46,656 nucleotides of DNA from Allofranklinella schreckenbergeri (GCF_003703475.1 NZ_RDQM01000015.1:1-46656); one strand, 5' to 3'; counted from the first letter of the stretch, positions 12,308 through 21,069 are shown. Made by a program: numbers and translations. The notes: generated by a model from the sequence alone, not told the origin.

Positions 12308-12382
12308 TCAGATCAAAAGAAATTCAATTTCACTACCATCATGCCGAAACAAGGGTATTTTATTTCTTTTGAAATGGAATTG
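12308..12382 (-). repeat. Dispersed 75-bp palindromic repeat, copy 3 (encodes a protein C terminus)
   Basis: The core CATCATGCCGAAACAAGGG is at 12337-12355, in reverse orientation. The arms are GATCAAAAGAAATTCAATTTC and ATTTCTTTTGAAATGGAATTG. The glycosyltransferase stop codon (12360-12362) and its last residues NSIPFQKK are read from the right arm. Confidence 0.85.
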
Positions 12383-14813
12383 AATTGCCATTGGGCGTCT
12401 GCAATGCCGTCTGTAATGCTTCTTGCAAGGCCGCCCACATGCGCTGGGCGATGGCTGGCCAGTCGCCCAAGTCCACAGCGCGTTGGCGGGCGGCTTCCAC
12501 CATAGCCTGGCGCTCGGGCGCGGGCAGGTGCAGCAGGCGCTCCAGCGCGGCGGGGAAGTCTTCGATCTCGGCGGCGTGGTAGTGCTGGCCTGCTTGCAAG
12601 ATGCCACCGCGCCCGCCAAAGGGCGTGCTGAGAATGGGCAGCCCGGCGGCGGCGTATTCCAGCATCTTGAGGTTGGTGCCCGAGCCGCTGATGACGGGGT
12701 TCAGCCCCGCGTCGGCAGCAGCCAGCCAGGTGCGCAACTGCGCATCGCTGACGCGGCCCACCAGCCAGACGTTGGGCGGCGCAGGCGGCAGCGCGGGCGC
12801 GTCGCACACGCTGCCCAGCACGGCGAAGGCGATGTCGGGGCAACGGTCGGCCCATTGCAGCAGGCTGCGCAGGGCGTCGATATTGGGGCCGTGCAGGCTG
12901 CCCACGAATACGGCCAGCGCGGCGGGGGCTGCTCCGCCTTGGGGGGCGGCGCGCTCGCCCTGCGGCATGGGCAGGCCCAGGCTGGCGCGCAGCGCGGCTT
13001 TTTGCTGCGTGGTGAGCACGGGATAGCTGCCTGCGGCCACGCCATTGGGCACGACGGCGGGGCGCTGCGCGAGCTGGTAGCGCTGCTGCATGCGCTGGGC
13101 GTCCTCCTCGCTGCAGCACAGCACCACGGGGGCCTGGCGGGCGCATTCGCCTTCGACGCGGGCGATGGCGGCCAGTGTGTCTGCGGCATCGGGGTAGATG
13201 GCGGCTTTCAGGTCGGCCTCCACGTTCAGCGATTCGTAGATCACGGGGCCGTCCCAAACGGCGCGGATGGCGGGCCAGCCGTAGGGGTGGCAGGCGATGA
13301 CGGCGTCGGCATCGGCGCATTCGTGCGCAATGGCTTGCAGCCAATCGGGCGTGAGCTGGGGGTGCAGCATGGCGGCCACGTCATCGCAGGTGGCGCGCAA
13401 CTGCTGCGACAGAGCGGCGCTGGCGCGCTGGTGCTCGGCGGTGGCGGGGATGACCACTTCCGTCAACCCCGCTTGCAGGCGGCGGCGCTGCCGCGCATGG
13501 GCGGCCGTGCCCAGGCTGACGACGGTGATGTTGGCGTAGGCGCTGAGGCTGCGGTAGAGCTGTTGCATGCGCACTTGCCCGCCGTTGTGGGCCGGGTAAA
13601 TGGGGAAGGTGTTGACCACCACCAGCTTGCGCCAGGGCTGGCTGAAGGCGGCGGCCAGGCTGGGCCAGTCGATGTGCGCCACGCTGGCGGCGGCGCGGCT
13701 GGCCAGGGCGTCGCGCAGCGCATCGTCCTGCGCCAGACGGTGCATGCCTTCGGCCAGGGCGGGGATGCTGGCCTGGGTGATCCAGCCGTTTTCGCCGTGG
13801 CGCACCAGCTCGCAGACGCCGCCGCTGTCGGCGCAGGTGAGCACGGGGCGGCCCGCTTGCAGGGCTTCGAGTGTGATGAGGCCGTAGTCCTCGCGGTCGG
13901 GCACAAAGGGCACGAACAGTGCCTGCCGGTAGGCGCTGGCGATTTGTGCATCGGTCAAGCGCCCGACCAGATGGATGTTGGGCTGGTCCTGGCACAGCGC
14001 CTCCAAAGCCGGGCGTTGCGGGCCATCGCCTGCGATCACCAATGGCGCGCGCACACCTTGGCGCGCGGCTTGCTGGTAGGCCTGAATGATCCAGTCCAGC
14101 CGTTTGGGCGCATCCAGGCGGCTGGCGGTGAAGATGGCGCCGGGCGGCACCTGGGGGCAGGGGGCGCTCTCGGGCCGGGGCAAGGTGGGGTGGTGGATGA
14201 CTTCAACCTGCGCGCCAGGGGGGAAGTAGTCGGCGCGCGCACGCACGGTGGCGGAGATGGCGGCGTAGCGGCGGATGGCGGTGCGCGCCAGGCCGATGGC
14301 GTCCAGCCGGTGCACGATGGTGCGAATCAGCGGGCCAGGCAGTTGGAGCAGCGAGGGCGGTTGCAGCCCGGCGGCTGCGCGCAGCGCGTCGAGGGCGCCA
14401 AAGATGTCCTCCAGGGCGGCGCGCTGGCTGCCCGCCTGCGCCAGCGTGTGCAGCAGGGCTTGCACCTGCGGGGTGCGCTCGCCTTTGGGTATTTCGGTGG
14501 GCCAGCCCGCGGGCCAGGTGTCGTACAGGCCGCGCAGCTTGTGCTGCACGAATACGTGGTGGTCGGGGTGGGTCGCCATCCAGGCCGGGTATTTGGTGCT
14601 GATGACGCGGTCGAAATGCGTCAAATCCAGCGCGGCCCAGCGCCGGTAGCTGTCCACGATCTCCCAGAAATTGCGCTCGGGCGTGGGCAGCTTGATGAGA
14701 TCGGCTTGCACGCCAGGCTGGGCATTGAGCGCGGCAATCCAGCCAGTCCACAGGTTTTCCGCGCCGCCGATGACGAAGGGAACGGGGCTGGGCGCGATCA
14801 AGGCGATTTTCAT
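12360..14813 (-). CDS. Tandem-fusion glycosyltransferase (two GT4-like halves)
   Basis: This 817-residue protein has two GT-B glycosyltransferases in one chain. The first half (about 1-395) starts MKIALIAPSPVPFVIGGAEN and carries the GT4 donor site: TASRLDAPKRLDWIIQA, LVIAGDGPQ, HLVGRLTDAQIASAYRQA and DYGLITLEALQAGRPVL. The second half restarts with LVVVNTFPIYPAHNGGQVRM near residue 397 and has its own FVGSLHGPNID and GSGTNLKMLEYAAAGLPILST. It probably transfers sugars to a surface polysaccharide or lipid; the substrate is unknown. No other glycan genes adjoin it. The last eight residues come from a dispersed repeat. It lies on the same strand as clpB and the ABC transporter, 45 bp behind the latter. 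Confidence 0.85.
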   Translation of the reverse strand: MKIALIAPSPVPFVIGGAENLWTGWIAALNAQPGVQADLIKLPTPERNFWEIVDSYRRWAALDLTHFDRVISTKYPAWMATHPDHHVFVQHKLRGLYDTWPAGWPTEIPKGERTPQVQALLHTLAQAGSQRAALEDIFGALDALRAAAGLQPPSLLQLPGPLIRTIVHRLDAIGLARTAIRRYAAISATVRARADYFPPGAQVEVIHHPTLPRPESAPCPQVPPGAIFTASRLDAPKRLDWIIQAYQQAARQGVRAPLVIAGDGPQRPALEALCQDQPNIHLVGRLTDAQIASAYRQALFVPFVPDREDYGLITLEALQAGRPVLTCADSGGVCELVRHGENGWITQASIPALAEGMHRLAQDDALRDALASRAAASVAHIDWPSLAAAFSQPWRKLVVVNTFPIYPAHNGGQVRMQQLYRSLSAYANITVVSLGTAAHARQRRRLQAGLTEVVIPATAEHQRASAALSQQLRATCDDVAAMLHPQLTPDWLQAIAHECADADAVIACHPYGWPAIRAVWDGPVIYESLNVEADLKAAIYPDAADTLAAIARVEGECARQAPVVLCCSEEDAQRMQQRYQLAQRPAVVPNGVAAGSYPVLTTQQKAALRASLGLPMPQGERAAPQGGAAPAALAVFVGSLHGPNIDALRSLLQWADRCPDIAFAVLGSVCDAPALPPAPPNVWLVGRVSDAQLRTWLAAADAGLNPVISGSGTNLKMLEYAAAGLPILSTPFGGRGGILQAGQHYHAAEIEDFPAALERLLHLPAPERQAMVEAARQRAVDLGDWPAIAQRMWAALQEALQTALQTPNGNSIPFQKK

Positions 14814-14858
14814 GGGGCGACGGGCAAGCAGGAACAGCAGGCGCGGGCGTGGGCCGGG

Positions 14859-15656
14859 TTACAGCATTTGCTGTAAAAACGCCCGTGTGCGTTCGTGCTG
14901 GGGGCGGGCAAAAAATTCGGCCGCGGGCGCTTGCTCGATGAGCTGGCCCTGGTCCATGAACACCACACGGTTGGCCACTTCGCGCGCAAAGCCCATTTCG
15001 TGCGTGACCACCAGCATGGTCATGTGCTCTTGCGCCAGCTCGCGCATGGTGCGCAGCACTTCGACGGTCAGTTCCGGATCCAGCGCCGAAGTCGGCTCGT
15101 CAAACAGCATGATTTGCGGCTCCATCGCCAGCGCGCGGGCGATGGCCACGCGTTGCTTTTGCCCGCCGGAGAGGCGGCCGGGGTAGCTGTCGCGCTTGGC
15201 CAGCAGGCCCACTTTGGCCAGCAGCGCCTCGGCGGCGGGGATGGCTTGCTCGCGCCGCTGGCCTTTGACGGTGACGGGGGCCTCAATGATGTTTTCCAGC
15301 ACAGTCATGTGCGGAAACAGGTTGAACGACTGGAACACCATGCCCATCTTGCGGCAGATGCGGCGCACTTCGTGCTCGCTGACGTAGTGGCTGCGGCCAT
15401 CGGCGCCGGGCACGGCCAGCGCTTCGCCAGCGATGTGGATGCTGCCTTCGTCGATGGTTTCCAAATGGTTGAGGCAGCGCAAAAACGTGCTTTTGCCCGA
15501 GCCGGAAGGGCCGATCACGGCCACGACTTCGCCTTGTGCGAGATCAAGCGAAACGCCATTGAGCACACGGTGGCCGCCAAAGGATTTGCCAATGCCGCTG
15601 GCCTGGATCATCAGGCGGCGGGCAGGCGCGTGAGGCTTATGCGTCGTATCGGGCAT
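14859..15656 (-). CDS. Polar amino-acid ABC transporter, ATP-binding protein (GlnQ type)
   Basis: This cytoplasmic ATPase of an amino-acid importer has 265 residues. Walker A is GPSGSGKS, followed by the Q-loop MVFQSFNLFPHMTVLENI, signature LSGGQKQRVAIARAL, Walker B IMLFDEPTSALDPE and switch histidine VVTHEMGFA. These phrases are those of the GlnQ/HisP/ArtP subfamily. The ATG at 15656 has a ribosome site (GGAGCG) and overlaps the permease end by 20 bp, so it is translationally coupled; a second ATG at 15611 lies just before the conserved domain. The order binding protein, permease, ATPase on one strand makes a complete single-permease transporter. Confidence 0.93.
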   Translation of the reverse strand: MPDTTHKPHAPARRLMIQASGIGKSFGGHRVLNGVSLDLAQGEVVAVIGPSGSGKSTFLRCLNHLETIDEGSIHIAGEALAVPGADGRSHYVSEHEVRRICRKMGMVFQSFNLFPHMTVLENIIEAPVTVKGQRREQAIPAAEALLAKVGLLAKRDSYPGRLSGGQKQRVAIARALAMEPQIMLFDEPTSALDPELTVEVLRTMRELAQEHMTMLVVTHEMGFAREVANRVVFMDQGQLIEQAPAAEFFARPQHERTRAFLQQML

Positions 15657-16281
15657 AGTGTCGCTCCAGGCGCTGGAAGGCCCAGGTCAGGATCAAGGTC
15701 ATCAGCAGGTAGAACAGCGCCGCCACCACAAAGGCGGTGGTGTTGAAGTCGCGCTGCACGATCAGGCGCGCCGCGCGCAGCAAGTCGTTGAGCGCCAGCA
15801 CGTAGATCAAGGAGGTGTCCTTGACCAGGGTGATGGTTTCGTTGCTCATGGGCGGCAGGATATGGCGCACCATTTGCGGCAGCACGATGCGCCGCATGGT
15901 TTGGCCATAGCTCAGGCCCAGCACTTTGGCGCCCTCGTATTGGCCGCGGTCCACCGCCTGGATGCCGGCGCGGAAGATCTCCGCGAAATACGCGGCGTAA
16001 TTGAGCACAAAGGCCACCACGGCGGTGGGGAAGTCCGGCAGCGTGATGCCGATGCCCGGCAGTGCGAAATAGATGAAAAAAATCTGCAACAGCAGCGGAG
16101 TGCCGCGCATGAGCCAGATATAGCCGTTGACCAGGGCGCTCAGCGGCTTGATGCGCGAGACGCGCAGCAGCGCAAACAGCATGCCCAGCGGGATGGACAG
16201 CGCCATGGTGATGGCAAACAGCGTGAGCGTGACCTGAAAGCCCTGCCACAGCGACGGCAGCATGGAGAGGACGTAGTTCAT
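15637..16281 (-). CDS. Polar amino-acid ABC transporter, permease (HisM/GlnP type)
   Basis: The 214-residue inner-membrane permease has several hydrophobic helices. It carries the HisMQ-type EAA loop: AAYFAEIFRAGIQAVDRGQYEGAKVLGLS, then RRIVLPQMVRHILPPMSN. A homodimer would be expected because only one permease gene is present. The ATG at 16281 is preferred over an upstream TTG. The stop overlaps the ATPase start. It is separated from the binding-protein gene by 153 bp with a strong hairpin, which often lowers permease relative to binding-protein expression. Confidence 0.92.
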   Translation of the reverse strand: MNYVLSMLPSLWQGFQVTLTLFAITMALSIPLGMLFALLRVSRIKPLSALVNGYIWLMRGTPLLLQIFFIYFALPGIGITLPDFPTAVVAFVLNYAAYFAEIFRAGIQAVDRGQYEGAKVLGLSYGQTMRRIVLPQMVRHILPPMSNETITLVKDTSLIYVLALNDLLRAARLIVQRDFNTTAFVVAALFYLLMTLILTWAFQRLERHYARYDA

Positions 16282-16349
16282 CGGCAAAGAGGTTCAGCGA
16301 AAGCCAGCGCGCCGCGCCCGCGCGCAAGGGGCGCAATAACGGCAGAAAC

Positions 16350-16379
16350 GGCGCCTGCGCAGCCAGTTGCGCGGGCGCC
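16350..16379 (-). terminator. Stem-loop between binding-protein and permease genes
   Basis: GGCGCC (16350-16355) pairs with GGCGCC (16374-16379), and TGCGC with GCGCG extends the stem imperfectly. There is no T run, so this is more likely an mRNA-stabilising or attenuating hairpin 3' of the binding-protein gene than a full terminator. Confidence 0.45.
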
Positions 16380-16434
16380 GCCCTGTGGGATCGCAAAAAG
16401 AGAAAAGAAGCTGCGCGATCCAGCGCTCACCGCA

Positions 16435-17214
16435 TCACTTGATGACGCTGATGCCAAACCACTTTTCAGAGATTTTCTGCGCCGTGCCGTCTTTCTTCAT
16501 TTCGGCCAGCGTGTCGTCGATTTGCTTGAGCAGCGCATCGTCCTTGCGCAGGCCCACGCCGTAGTCTTCGGTGCCGAAGTGCTCGTCCAGCACCGTCAGC
16601 TCCTGGGCGCGCTTGGCAACGTAGTAGCGGCCCACCACTTCGTCAACGACGACGGCATCCAGGCGGCCAGTGGCCAAGTCCATCAGCGCGGTGATGTTGT
16701 CGCCAAACGTCTTGAGCTGCTTGAAGGATTTGCCTGCCGGATCCTTGGCGATGGCGTCCGTGGCGCTGCTGCCTTCCTGCGCGCCAACGACCTTGCCTGC
16801 CAGATCGGCCTTGGTCTTGATGCCCGATTTGGTGGACACCACCACGATTTGGTGGTTGGCCATGTAAGGGGCGGTAAAGCCGATGTGCTTTTTGCGCTCC
16901 TCGGTGATGGTCAGGCCGTTCCACAGCGCATCGACGCGCTTGCTATTGAGTTCAGCTTCTTTGGCGCTCCACTCGATGGGGCGGAACTCGGCCTTCAAGT
17001 TCAGGCGCTTGGCCACTTCGCGGGCCATGTCGATGTCAAAGCCCACGATTTCGTTTTTCTCGTCGCGAAACCCCATGGGCGGGAAGTTGTCGTCCAGGCC
17101 AACGACAAAGACTTTCTCCGCCGCAGCAGCAGCAGGCGCCGCAGTCTGGGCGTGGGCCGTGAGCATGGCAGCGGCGATAACGGGGGCGATCAAAAGCGTC
17201 TTGATTTTCAGCAT
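16435..17214 (-). CDS. Polar amino-acid ABC transporter, periplasmic binding protein
   Basis: This is the solute receptor of the importer, 259 residues from the ATG at 17214; a GTG five codons upstream is open. The signal peptide MLKIKTLLIAPVIAAAMLTAHAQ precedes the family-3 solute-binding fold: VGLDDNFPPMGFRDEKNEIVGFDIDMAREVAKRL, then the ligand-Arg region NGLTITEERKKHIGFTAPYM, the hinge GKVVGAQEGSSA and a late VVVDEVVGRYY. It is probably specific for a basic or polar amino acid; the ligand cannot be read from the sequence. It heads the three-gene cluster. Confidence 0.92.
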   Translation of the reverse strand: MLKIKTLLIAPVIAAAMLTAHAQTAAPAAAAAEKVFVVGLDDNFPPMGFRDEKNEIVGFDIDMAREVAKRLNLKAEFRPIEWSAKEAELNSKRVDALWNGLTITEERKKHIGFTAPYMANHQIVVVSTKSGIKTKADLAGKVVGAQEGSSATDAIAKDPAGKSFKQLKTFGDNITALMDLATGRLDAVVVDEVVGRYYVAKRAQELTVLDEHFGTEDYGVGLRKDDALLKQIDDTLAEMKKDGTAQKISEKWFGISVIK

Positions 17215-17229
17215 GGCAAGAGGGTTCAC

Positions 17230-17796
17230 GGATGGTGAAGGGTTGAACGAACCCGACAGTGTAACGGCTCAGTCACCACGCAAGCGTTTGCACAGGGGCC
17301 AAGCCCTGCGTTGGCGAGCCGTTGCGCGTGTGCGATGCGCCATACCATGAATGGCGTGCGTGTTAAGAAAGTAGTGACACTTTTTCCGGCTAGTTATGCA
17401 CACGATCAAAGGCGTTTCGCGCCAGGGCTGGCTTTGCTGCACAAACTGCCGCGCAAAGCCTTCTGTCTTAAAAACTCATCGTAACCCATTGATTTTATTT
17501 GAATGAATGGCCTTGCCTAAATTGTGTGCAAACTAACGAAACCCTTGATGCTACGGCCTTCGCACGCAGCGCCCACAGGTTTCTCCACAAACTTATCCAC
17601 AGGTTTTGGGGGTTAGTGGGTAAACCCTCGGTAAATCAAGCGGTTGCGCGCCTGGGAGGAAAAAACGGCCCGGCGATCCTGGGGATAAGGCGTCGGCCCT
17701 TGGATCAGGCGCAGGGGCGCAACAGGCCCTGCGGTATGATGCCAAGGCGTTTGGTTACGGCGCTTTTCCCACGGTTTTTTGCGTGGCGGCATATCC
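17230..17796. other. 567-bp intergenic region with DnaA-box-like sites
   Basis: No convincing gene lies here. It separates the divergent binding-protein gene and lapA and so must hold both promoters. Two exact TTATnCACA sites occur on the plus strand: TTATGCACA at 17394-17402 and TTATCCACA at 17593-17601, the second preceded by the near match TTCTCCACA at 17581-17589. A locally A/T-rich run lies at about 17487-17525. Boxes are too few and dnaA is absent, so I do not call an origin. Confidence 0.4.
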
Positions 17797-18075
17797 ATGA
17801 AATATTTTGTATGGCTGCTTCGGGCAGCCTTTTTCTTTCTGCTGTTTGCGTTCTCGCTCAACAACCGGCATGCGGTCACCGTCCATGGTTTCTGGGGCGT
17901 GCAATGGCAGGGGCCGCTGGTGCTGGCGATGTTGGTGGCATTCGCGCTAGGGTTGGCTTTGGGCTTGGCGACGGTGATTCCGCGCTGGCGACGCGGGCGC
18001 GAGCAGCCTGTGGATGAGTGGACTGCGCCAGGGCGCGCAGCGGTGCAGGGGCAGGAGTTGCAACATGGAGATTGA
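17797..18075 (+). CDS. lapA: LapA-domain membrane protein
   Basis: A 92-residue inner-membrane protein with two hydrophobic helices (WLLRAAFFFLLFAFSLNN and GPLVLAMLVAFALGLALGLATVI) around a short loop, followed by an Arg-rich cytoplasmic end. This is the LapA (YciS, DUF1049) layout; in enterics LapA works with LapB on lipopolysaccharide assembly. The ATG at 17797 begins MKYFVWLL; an in-frame ATG six codons upstream is less likely. It overlaps the lapB start by 11 bp. The ihfB gene often found just upstream in this group is absent. Confidence 0.85.
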   Translation: MKYFVWLLRAAFFFLLFAFSLNNRHAVTVHGFWGVQWQGPLVLAMLVAFALGLALGLATVIPRWRRGREQPVDEWTAPGRAAVQGQELQHGD

Positions 18076-19303
18076 GTGGAGCTGGCTGCTGCTGGGCTTG
18101 CCCATCGCGTTTGTGCTGGGGTGGCTGGCCTCGCGCATGGATTGGCGGCAAATGCGCGTGGCGCAGCGGCATTCGCCGCGCAATTACTTTCAGGGGCTGA
18201 CGTATTTGCTCAATGAGCAGCAGGACAAGGCGATTGACGTGTTTGTGCAGGCCGTCCAGTCCGACCCTGACACCATCGATTTGCACTTTGCCTTGGGCAG
18301 CCTGTTTCGCCGCCGGGGCGAGTATTTGCGGGCGGTGCGCGTGCATGAGCATTTGCTGGCCCGGGCGGATGTGCAGGCGGCCGATCGCGCCCGCGCGCAG
18401 TGGGAGCTGGCGCAGGACTTTTTGAAAGCCGGTATTTACGACCGGGCTGAGCAAGCCTTGCTGCCGCTGGAAAACAGCGACAGGCGCCAGCAGGCGCAGT
18501 TGGCCTTGCTGCATGTGTACGAGCGCATGCACGATTGGCCCAAGGCGCTGGAGCTGGCCGATCGCATCACGGCCGAAGAAGCGGCCAGCGGCGAGCCGCG
18601 CGCGGTGCGCACGGCGGGCCGCCAAATGCATTACTGGTGCGAGCAGGCCGATGAAGCCTTGCAGCGGGGCGATTTTGCGCGTGCGGCGCAACTGCTGGAG
18701 CAGGCCCAGCGCAGCGATGCCCAGAGTTTGCGCCCGGCCATTGAGCAAGTGCGCCTGGCCCTGCGGCAAGGGCAGGAGCGCCAAGCCCTGGAGCAGGTGC
18801 TGGCGTTGCTGGAGACGCGCAGCCAGGCCGCGCCCGATGTGTTGCCGCTGCTGGCGGGTTTGTTGGGCGGGCATTTCGAGCGCCTCAAGCCCGAGCGGGA
18901 TTTGCTCGAGCGCATGCATGCGCTGCTGCGCGCGCACTACGAGCAATATGCGCAAAACCCGCAGTACGGCAGCCTGGATGTGCTACTGGCGCTGGTGGCC
19001 CTGGAGCATTGCCTGGAGATGCCGCGCGCCGATTTGTGGTACGCCGAGCACCTGCGCCGACGCCCTTCGCTGGTGGCGGCGGCGCGCTGGGTGCAAAGCC
19101 AGTGCGACGATGCCCCGCTGCGCGCCTCGCTGGATGTGGCCCAGCGCCCGTGGTTGCGCTACCGCTGCATGCAATGCGGTTTTGAGGCTTCGCGCTATTT
19201 CTGGCAATGCCCGGGGTGCCAGAGTTGGGAGAGCTTTCCGCCGCAGCGGGTGGAGGAGTTGGCCGGGGCGCTGCCGGGCGCCCAACGGCCAGACAGGGGG
19301 TGA
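18065..19303 (+). CDS. lapB: Lipopolysaccharide assembly protein LapB (TPR protein)
   Basis: LapB controls LPS synthesis in enterics by acting with FtsH on LpxC. The 412-residue protein starts with one membrane helix (WSWLLLGLPIAFVLGWLAS), followed by the conserved YFQGLTYLLNEQQDKAIDVF and a run of tetratricopeptide repeats through about residue 340. It ends with a rubredoxin-like metal knuckle, CMQCGFEASRYFWQCPGCQSWES (C-x2-C...C-x2-C). The ATG at 18065 lies inside the end of lapA, so the two are coupled. It is followed by dispersed repeat copy 4. Confidence 0.93.
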   Translation: MEIEWSWLLLGLPIAFVLGWLASRMDWRQMRVAQRHSPRNYFQGLTYLLNEQQDKAIDVFVQAVQSDPDTIDLHFALGSLFRRRGEYLRAVRVHEHLLARADVQAADRARAQWELAQDFLKAGIYDRAEQALLPLENSDRRQQAQLALLHVYERMHDWPKALELADRITAEEAASGEPRAVRTAGRQMHYWCEQADEALQRGDFARAAQLLEQAQRSDAQSLRPAIEQVRLALRQGQERQALEQVLALLETRSQAAPDVLPLLAGLLGGHFERLKPERDLLERMHALLRAHYEQYAQNPQYGSLDVLLALVALEHCLEMPRADLWYAEHLRRRPSLVAAARWVQSQCDDAPLRASLDVAQRPWLRYRCMQCGFEASRYFWQCPGCQSWESFPPQRVEELAGALPGAQRPDRG

Positions 19304-19330
19304 GGTCTTGTTGCAGGCGGCTTTGGCATC

Positions 19331-19407
19331 ATTTCAATCAATGGAAAATTGATTTCAATGTATTCATGACGAAATAGGCGAATATTTTTTCCTATTGATT
19401 GGTAATG
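19331..19407 (-). repeat. Dispersed 75-bp palindromic repeat, copy 4 (degenerate core)
   Basis: The arms CAATCAATGGAAAA and TTTTTTCCTATTGATTGG are well conserved and inverted. The core TTCATGACGAAATAGGCG (19363-19380) is a diverged reverse version of the family core. It lies 28 bp behind the lapB stop. Confidence 0.75.
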
Positions 19408-19430
19408 TTGTGCAAAAAGCGCCGCTGGTT

Positions 19431-19554
19431 CTCGTCACGCCCGCGCAGGCGGGTGTCCAGTCGCGACGCTGACAGGGGCGGCGTTGCCGTTGGCCAATCC
19501 CTCACTCGTGCGCAAGAGGGAGCGCTGGATGCCCGCCTTCGCGGGCATGACGAG
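19431..19554. repeat. Inverted pair of REP-like 30-mers
   Basis: Unit A (19431-19460) reads CTCGTCACGCCCGCGCAGGC then GGGTGTCCAG. Unit B (19525-19554) is its inverted counterpart, differing at four of 30 bases. Each unit is itself a palindrome around CGCCCGC/GCGGGC. They face each other across 64 bp between convergent lapB and the DUF945 gene, the usual setting of REP/BIME elements. This family is unrelated to the A/T-rich repeats. Confidence 0.75.
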
Positions 19555-19626
19555 AGCCGCCTGCGAGACTGCGGCGCCAGTCAGCGGCCAGGTCCTGGAT
19601 TTGTCAACGTTCGAGAAAAACACGCG

Positions 19627-21069
19627 CTAACGCAGCCATTGCTCCAGCCGCGTTGGCTCAAAAGGGCGGTCGTTGAGGGTGGAAAAACCGCCTTGGTAGC
19701 GCCAGCGCGTTTCGATGAGCCTGGGCGCGCTGCCCTCGCCACGGTCGCCCGCGTTGCCCGCATTGCCCGCGTGCGTGAACCAGCCTTGCGCGATCAGCTC
19801 GCTCAGGTCGTGCAACCACGGCTCGGCCAGGGCCTGGGGGACGCGGAGGTGCACGCTGGCGTGCAGCTTGGGCAGCAGGCTGTAAGGCAGATAGGCCAGG
19901 TCGATGGCCGCCAGCGCTGGCGCGCTGACCCAGGCGCTCAGGTGCAGCGGGCCTTGCGGGGTGTGCAAATCCAGCCGCTCCAACTCCAGGCGCAGGTTGC
20001 GGGCGGCCAGTGCGGCGCTCAGCGCGTGCAGGCGCTGCTGTTGCGCCAGCGGCCATTGCGCCAGAGCGGCGGCGGGATCTTCCTGCCCGGCCCAGGCAGC
20101 CAGCAGCGGGGCGAGGTAGGGCAGCAGGCTTTCGAAGTCGGCCAGGTCAATAGGGCGCAGGGCCAGCGCCAGGGCGGCGGGGCCGGCGCTCTCCAGCCCG
20201 TCGCCCAGTGTGGCGTGCAGTGCGCCCGCTTGCGCTTGGGCCTGGAGGTACAGCGCGGGGCGTGGGGGCTGTGCGGCGTCGCTGGCGCTTGGTTGTGCGT
20301 TCAGCGTGAAGGTGAGAGCTTGCGCATGCAGCGGTGGCGGGGTGTGGGGATGGGCGCTGACGGGTTGTTGTTGCCGCAGGTGCTGCACGGTGTAGCGGCT
20401 ATGGCCCTGGCGGCGGTGTTGCAAGGGGGCTGGCCAGGTGTAATCGTCCTCGCCTTGCACGGCGCCCAGCTCCCAGGCGTGGCCCGCATGGCTTTGCCAG
20501 TGCAGGCCCTGCCATTGCAACTGGCTGTGGTAGCGGCGTGTGTGGGGGTGGATGGTTTGCGCCAGCGCCACGGCGCCAATGCGCCAGCGCCCTTGGGCAT
20601 TGGCCCATTGCCAGGTTGGGGCCGACCAGTGCAGGCGGGCTTGGCCGCGCCAGCCCAGCCGCCCTTGCAGGTGCAGGTGCAGGTGTGGCGGCGTGGCGGC
20701 GGTAGCGGCGGCATCCGCCCTCTCGGCCTGAGGCAGCGGCATATGGCTGTCCCAGCGGGCCAGCCCCAGGCTGCGCAGGCCGGGCAGGGGGCCGTGGTGG
20801 ATGTGGTGCTCGATGCGCAGAGGCTGGCCTTGGCTGCCTGGCGCCGGCCCGATGAAGGATGTGGCGCGGGCGCTGCCGATGCCGCGCTGGTAATGCAGCC
20901 GCACGGGTACGCCCCGGCGGGCGGCGTAGGCGGCCAGGTGCTCGTGCCCCGCGCGCACGTGCTGTTCGATGCGCAGGCCCACGTACCACGTCGCGCCGCC
21001 GTAGGCCAATGCGGCGACAGTGGCGAGCACCGCCACTGTGGCGGCCAAGCGCTTGGCGCTTTGGGTCAT
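19627..21069 (-). CDS. DUF945 (YdgA-like) membrane-anchored protein
   Basis: The 480-residue protein has one N-terminal signal-anchor helix (LAATVAVLATVAALAYGGATWYVG) and a large periplasmic region with the DUF945 flavour: GLRIEQHV start, HHIHHGPLP, and late LDLHTPQGPLHLS followed by a YQGGFSTLND end. The function is unknown even for well-studied members. The ATG at 21069 has a GGGGAG ribosome site. The open frame extends 62 codons further upstream, but that part is read through repeat copy 5 and is not part of the protein. It is divergent from pyrF. Confidence 0.8.
   Translation of the reverse strand: MTQSAKRLAATVAVLATVAALAYGGATWYVGLRIEQHVRAGHEHLAAYAARRGVPVRLHYQRGIGSARATSFIGPAPGSQGQPLRIEHHIHHGPLPGLRSLGLARWDSHMPLPQAERADAAATAATPPHLHLHLQGRLGWRGQARLHWSAPTWQWANAQGRWRIGAVALAQTIHPHTRRYHSQLQWQGLHWQSHAGHAWELGAVQGEDDYTWPAPLQHRRQGHSRYTVQHLRQQQPVSAHPHTPPPLHAQALTFTLNAQPSASDAAQPPRPALYLQAQAQAGALHATLGDGLESAGPAALALALRPIDLADFESLLPYLAPLLAAWAGQEDPAAALAQWPLAQQQRLHALSAALAARNLRLELERLDLHTPQGPLHLSAWVSAPALAAIDLAYLPYSLLPKLHASVHLRVPQALAEPWLHDLSELIAQGWFTHAGNAGNAGDRGEGSAPRLIETRWRYQGGFSTLNDRPFEPTRLEQWLR

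Noticed and set aside
12423-14876. An 817-codon plus-strand frame opposite the glycosyltransferase
   Set aside because: Antisense shadow; Gly/Val/Gln mirror composition. The two glycosyltransferase motif sets are on the other strand.
17230-17796. Chromosomal replication origin
   Set aside because: Only two exact DnaA boxes and no dnaA, dnaN, rpmH or parAB neighbours are present.
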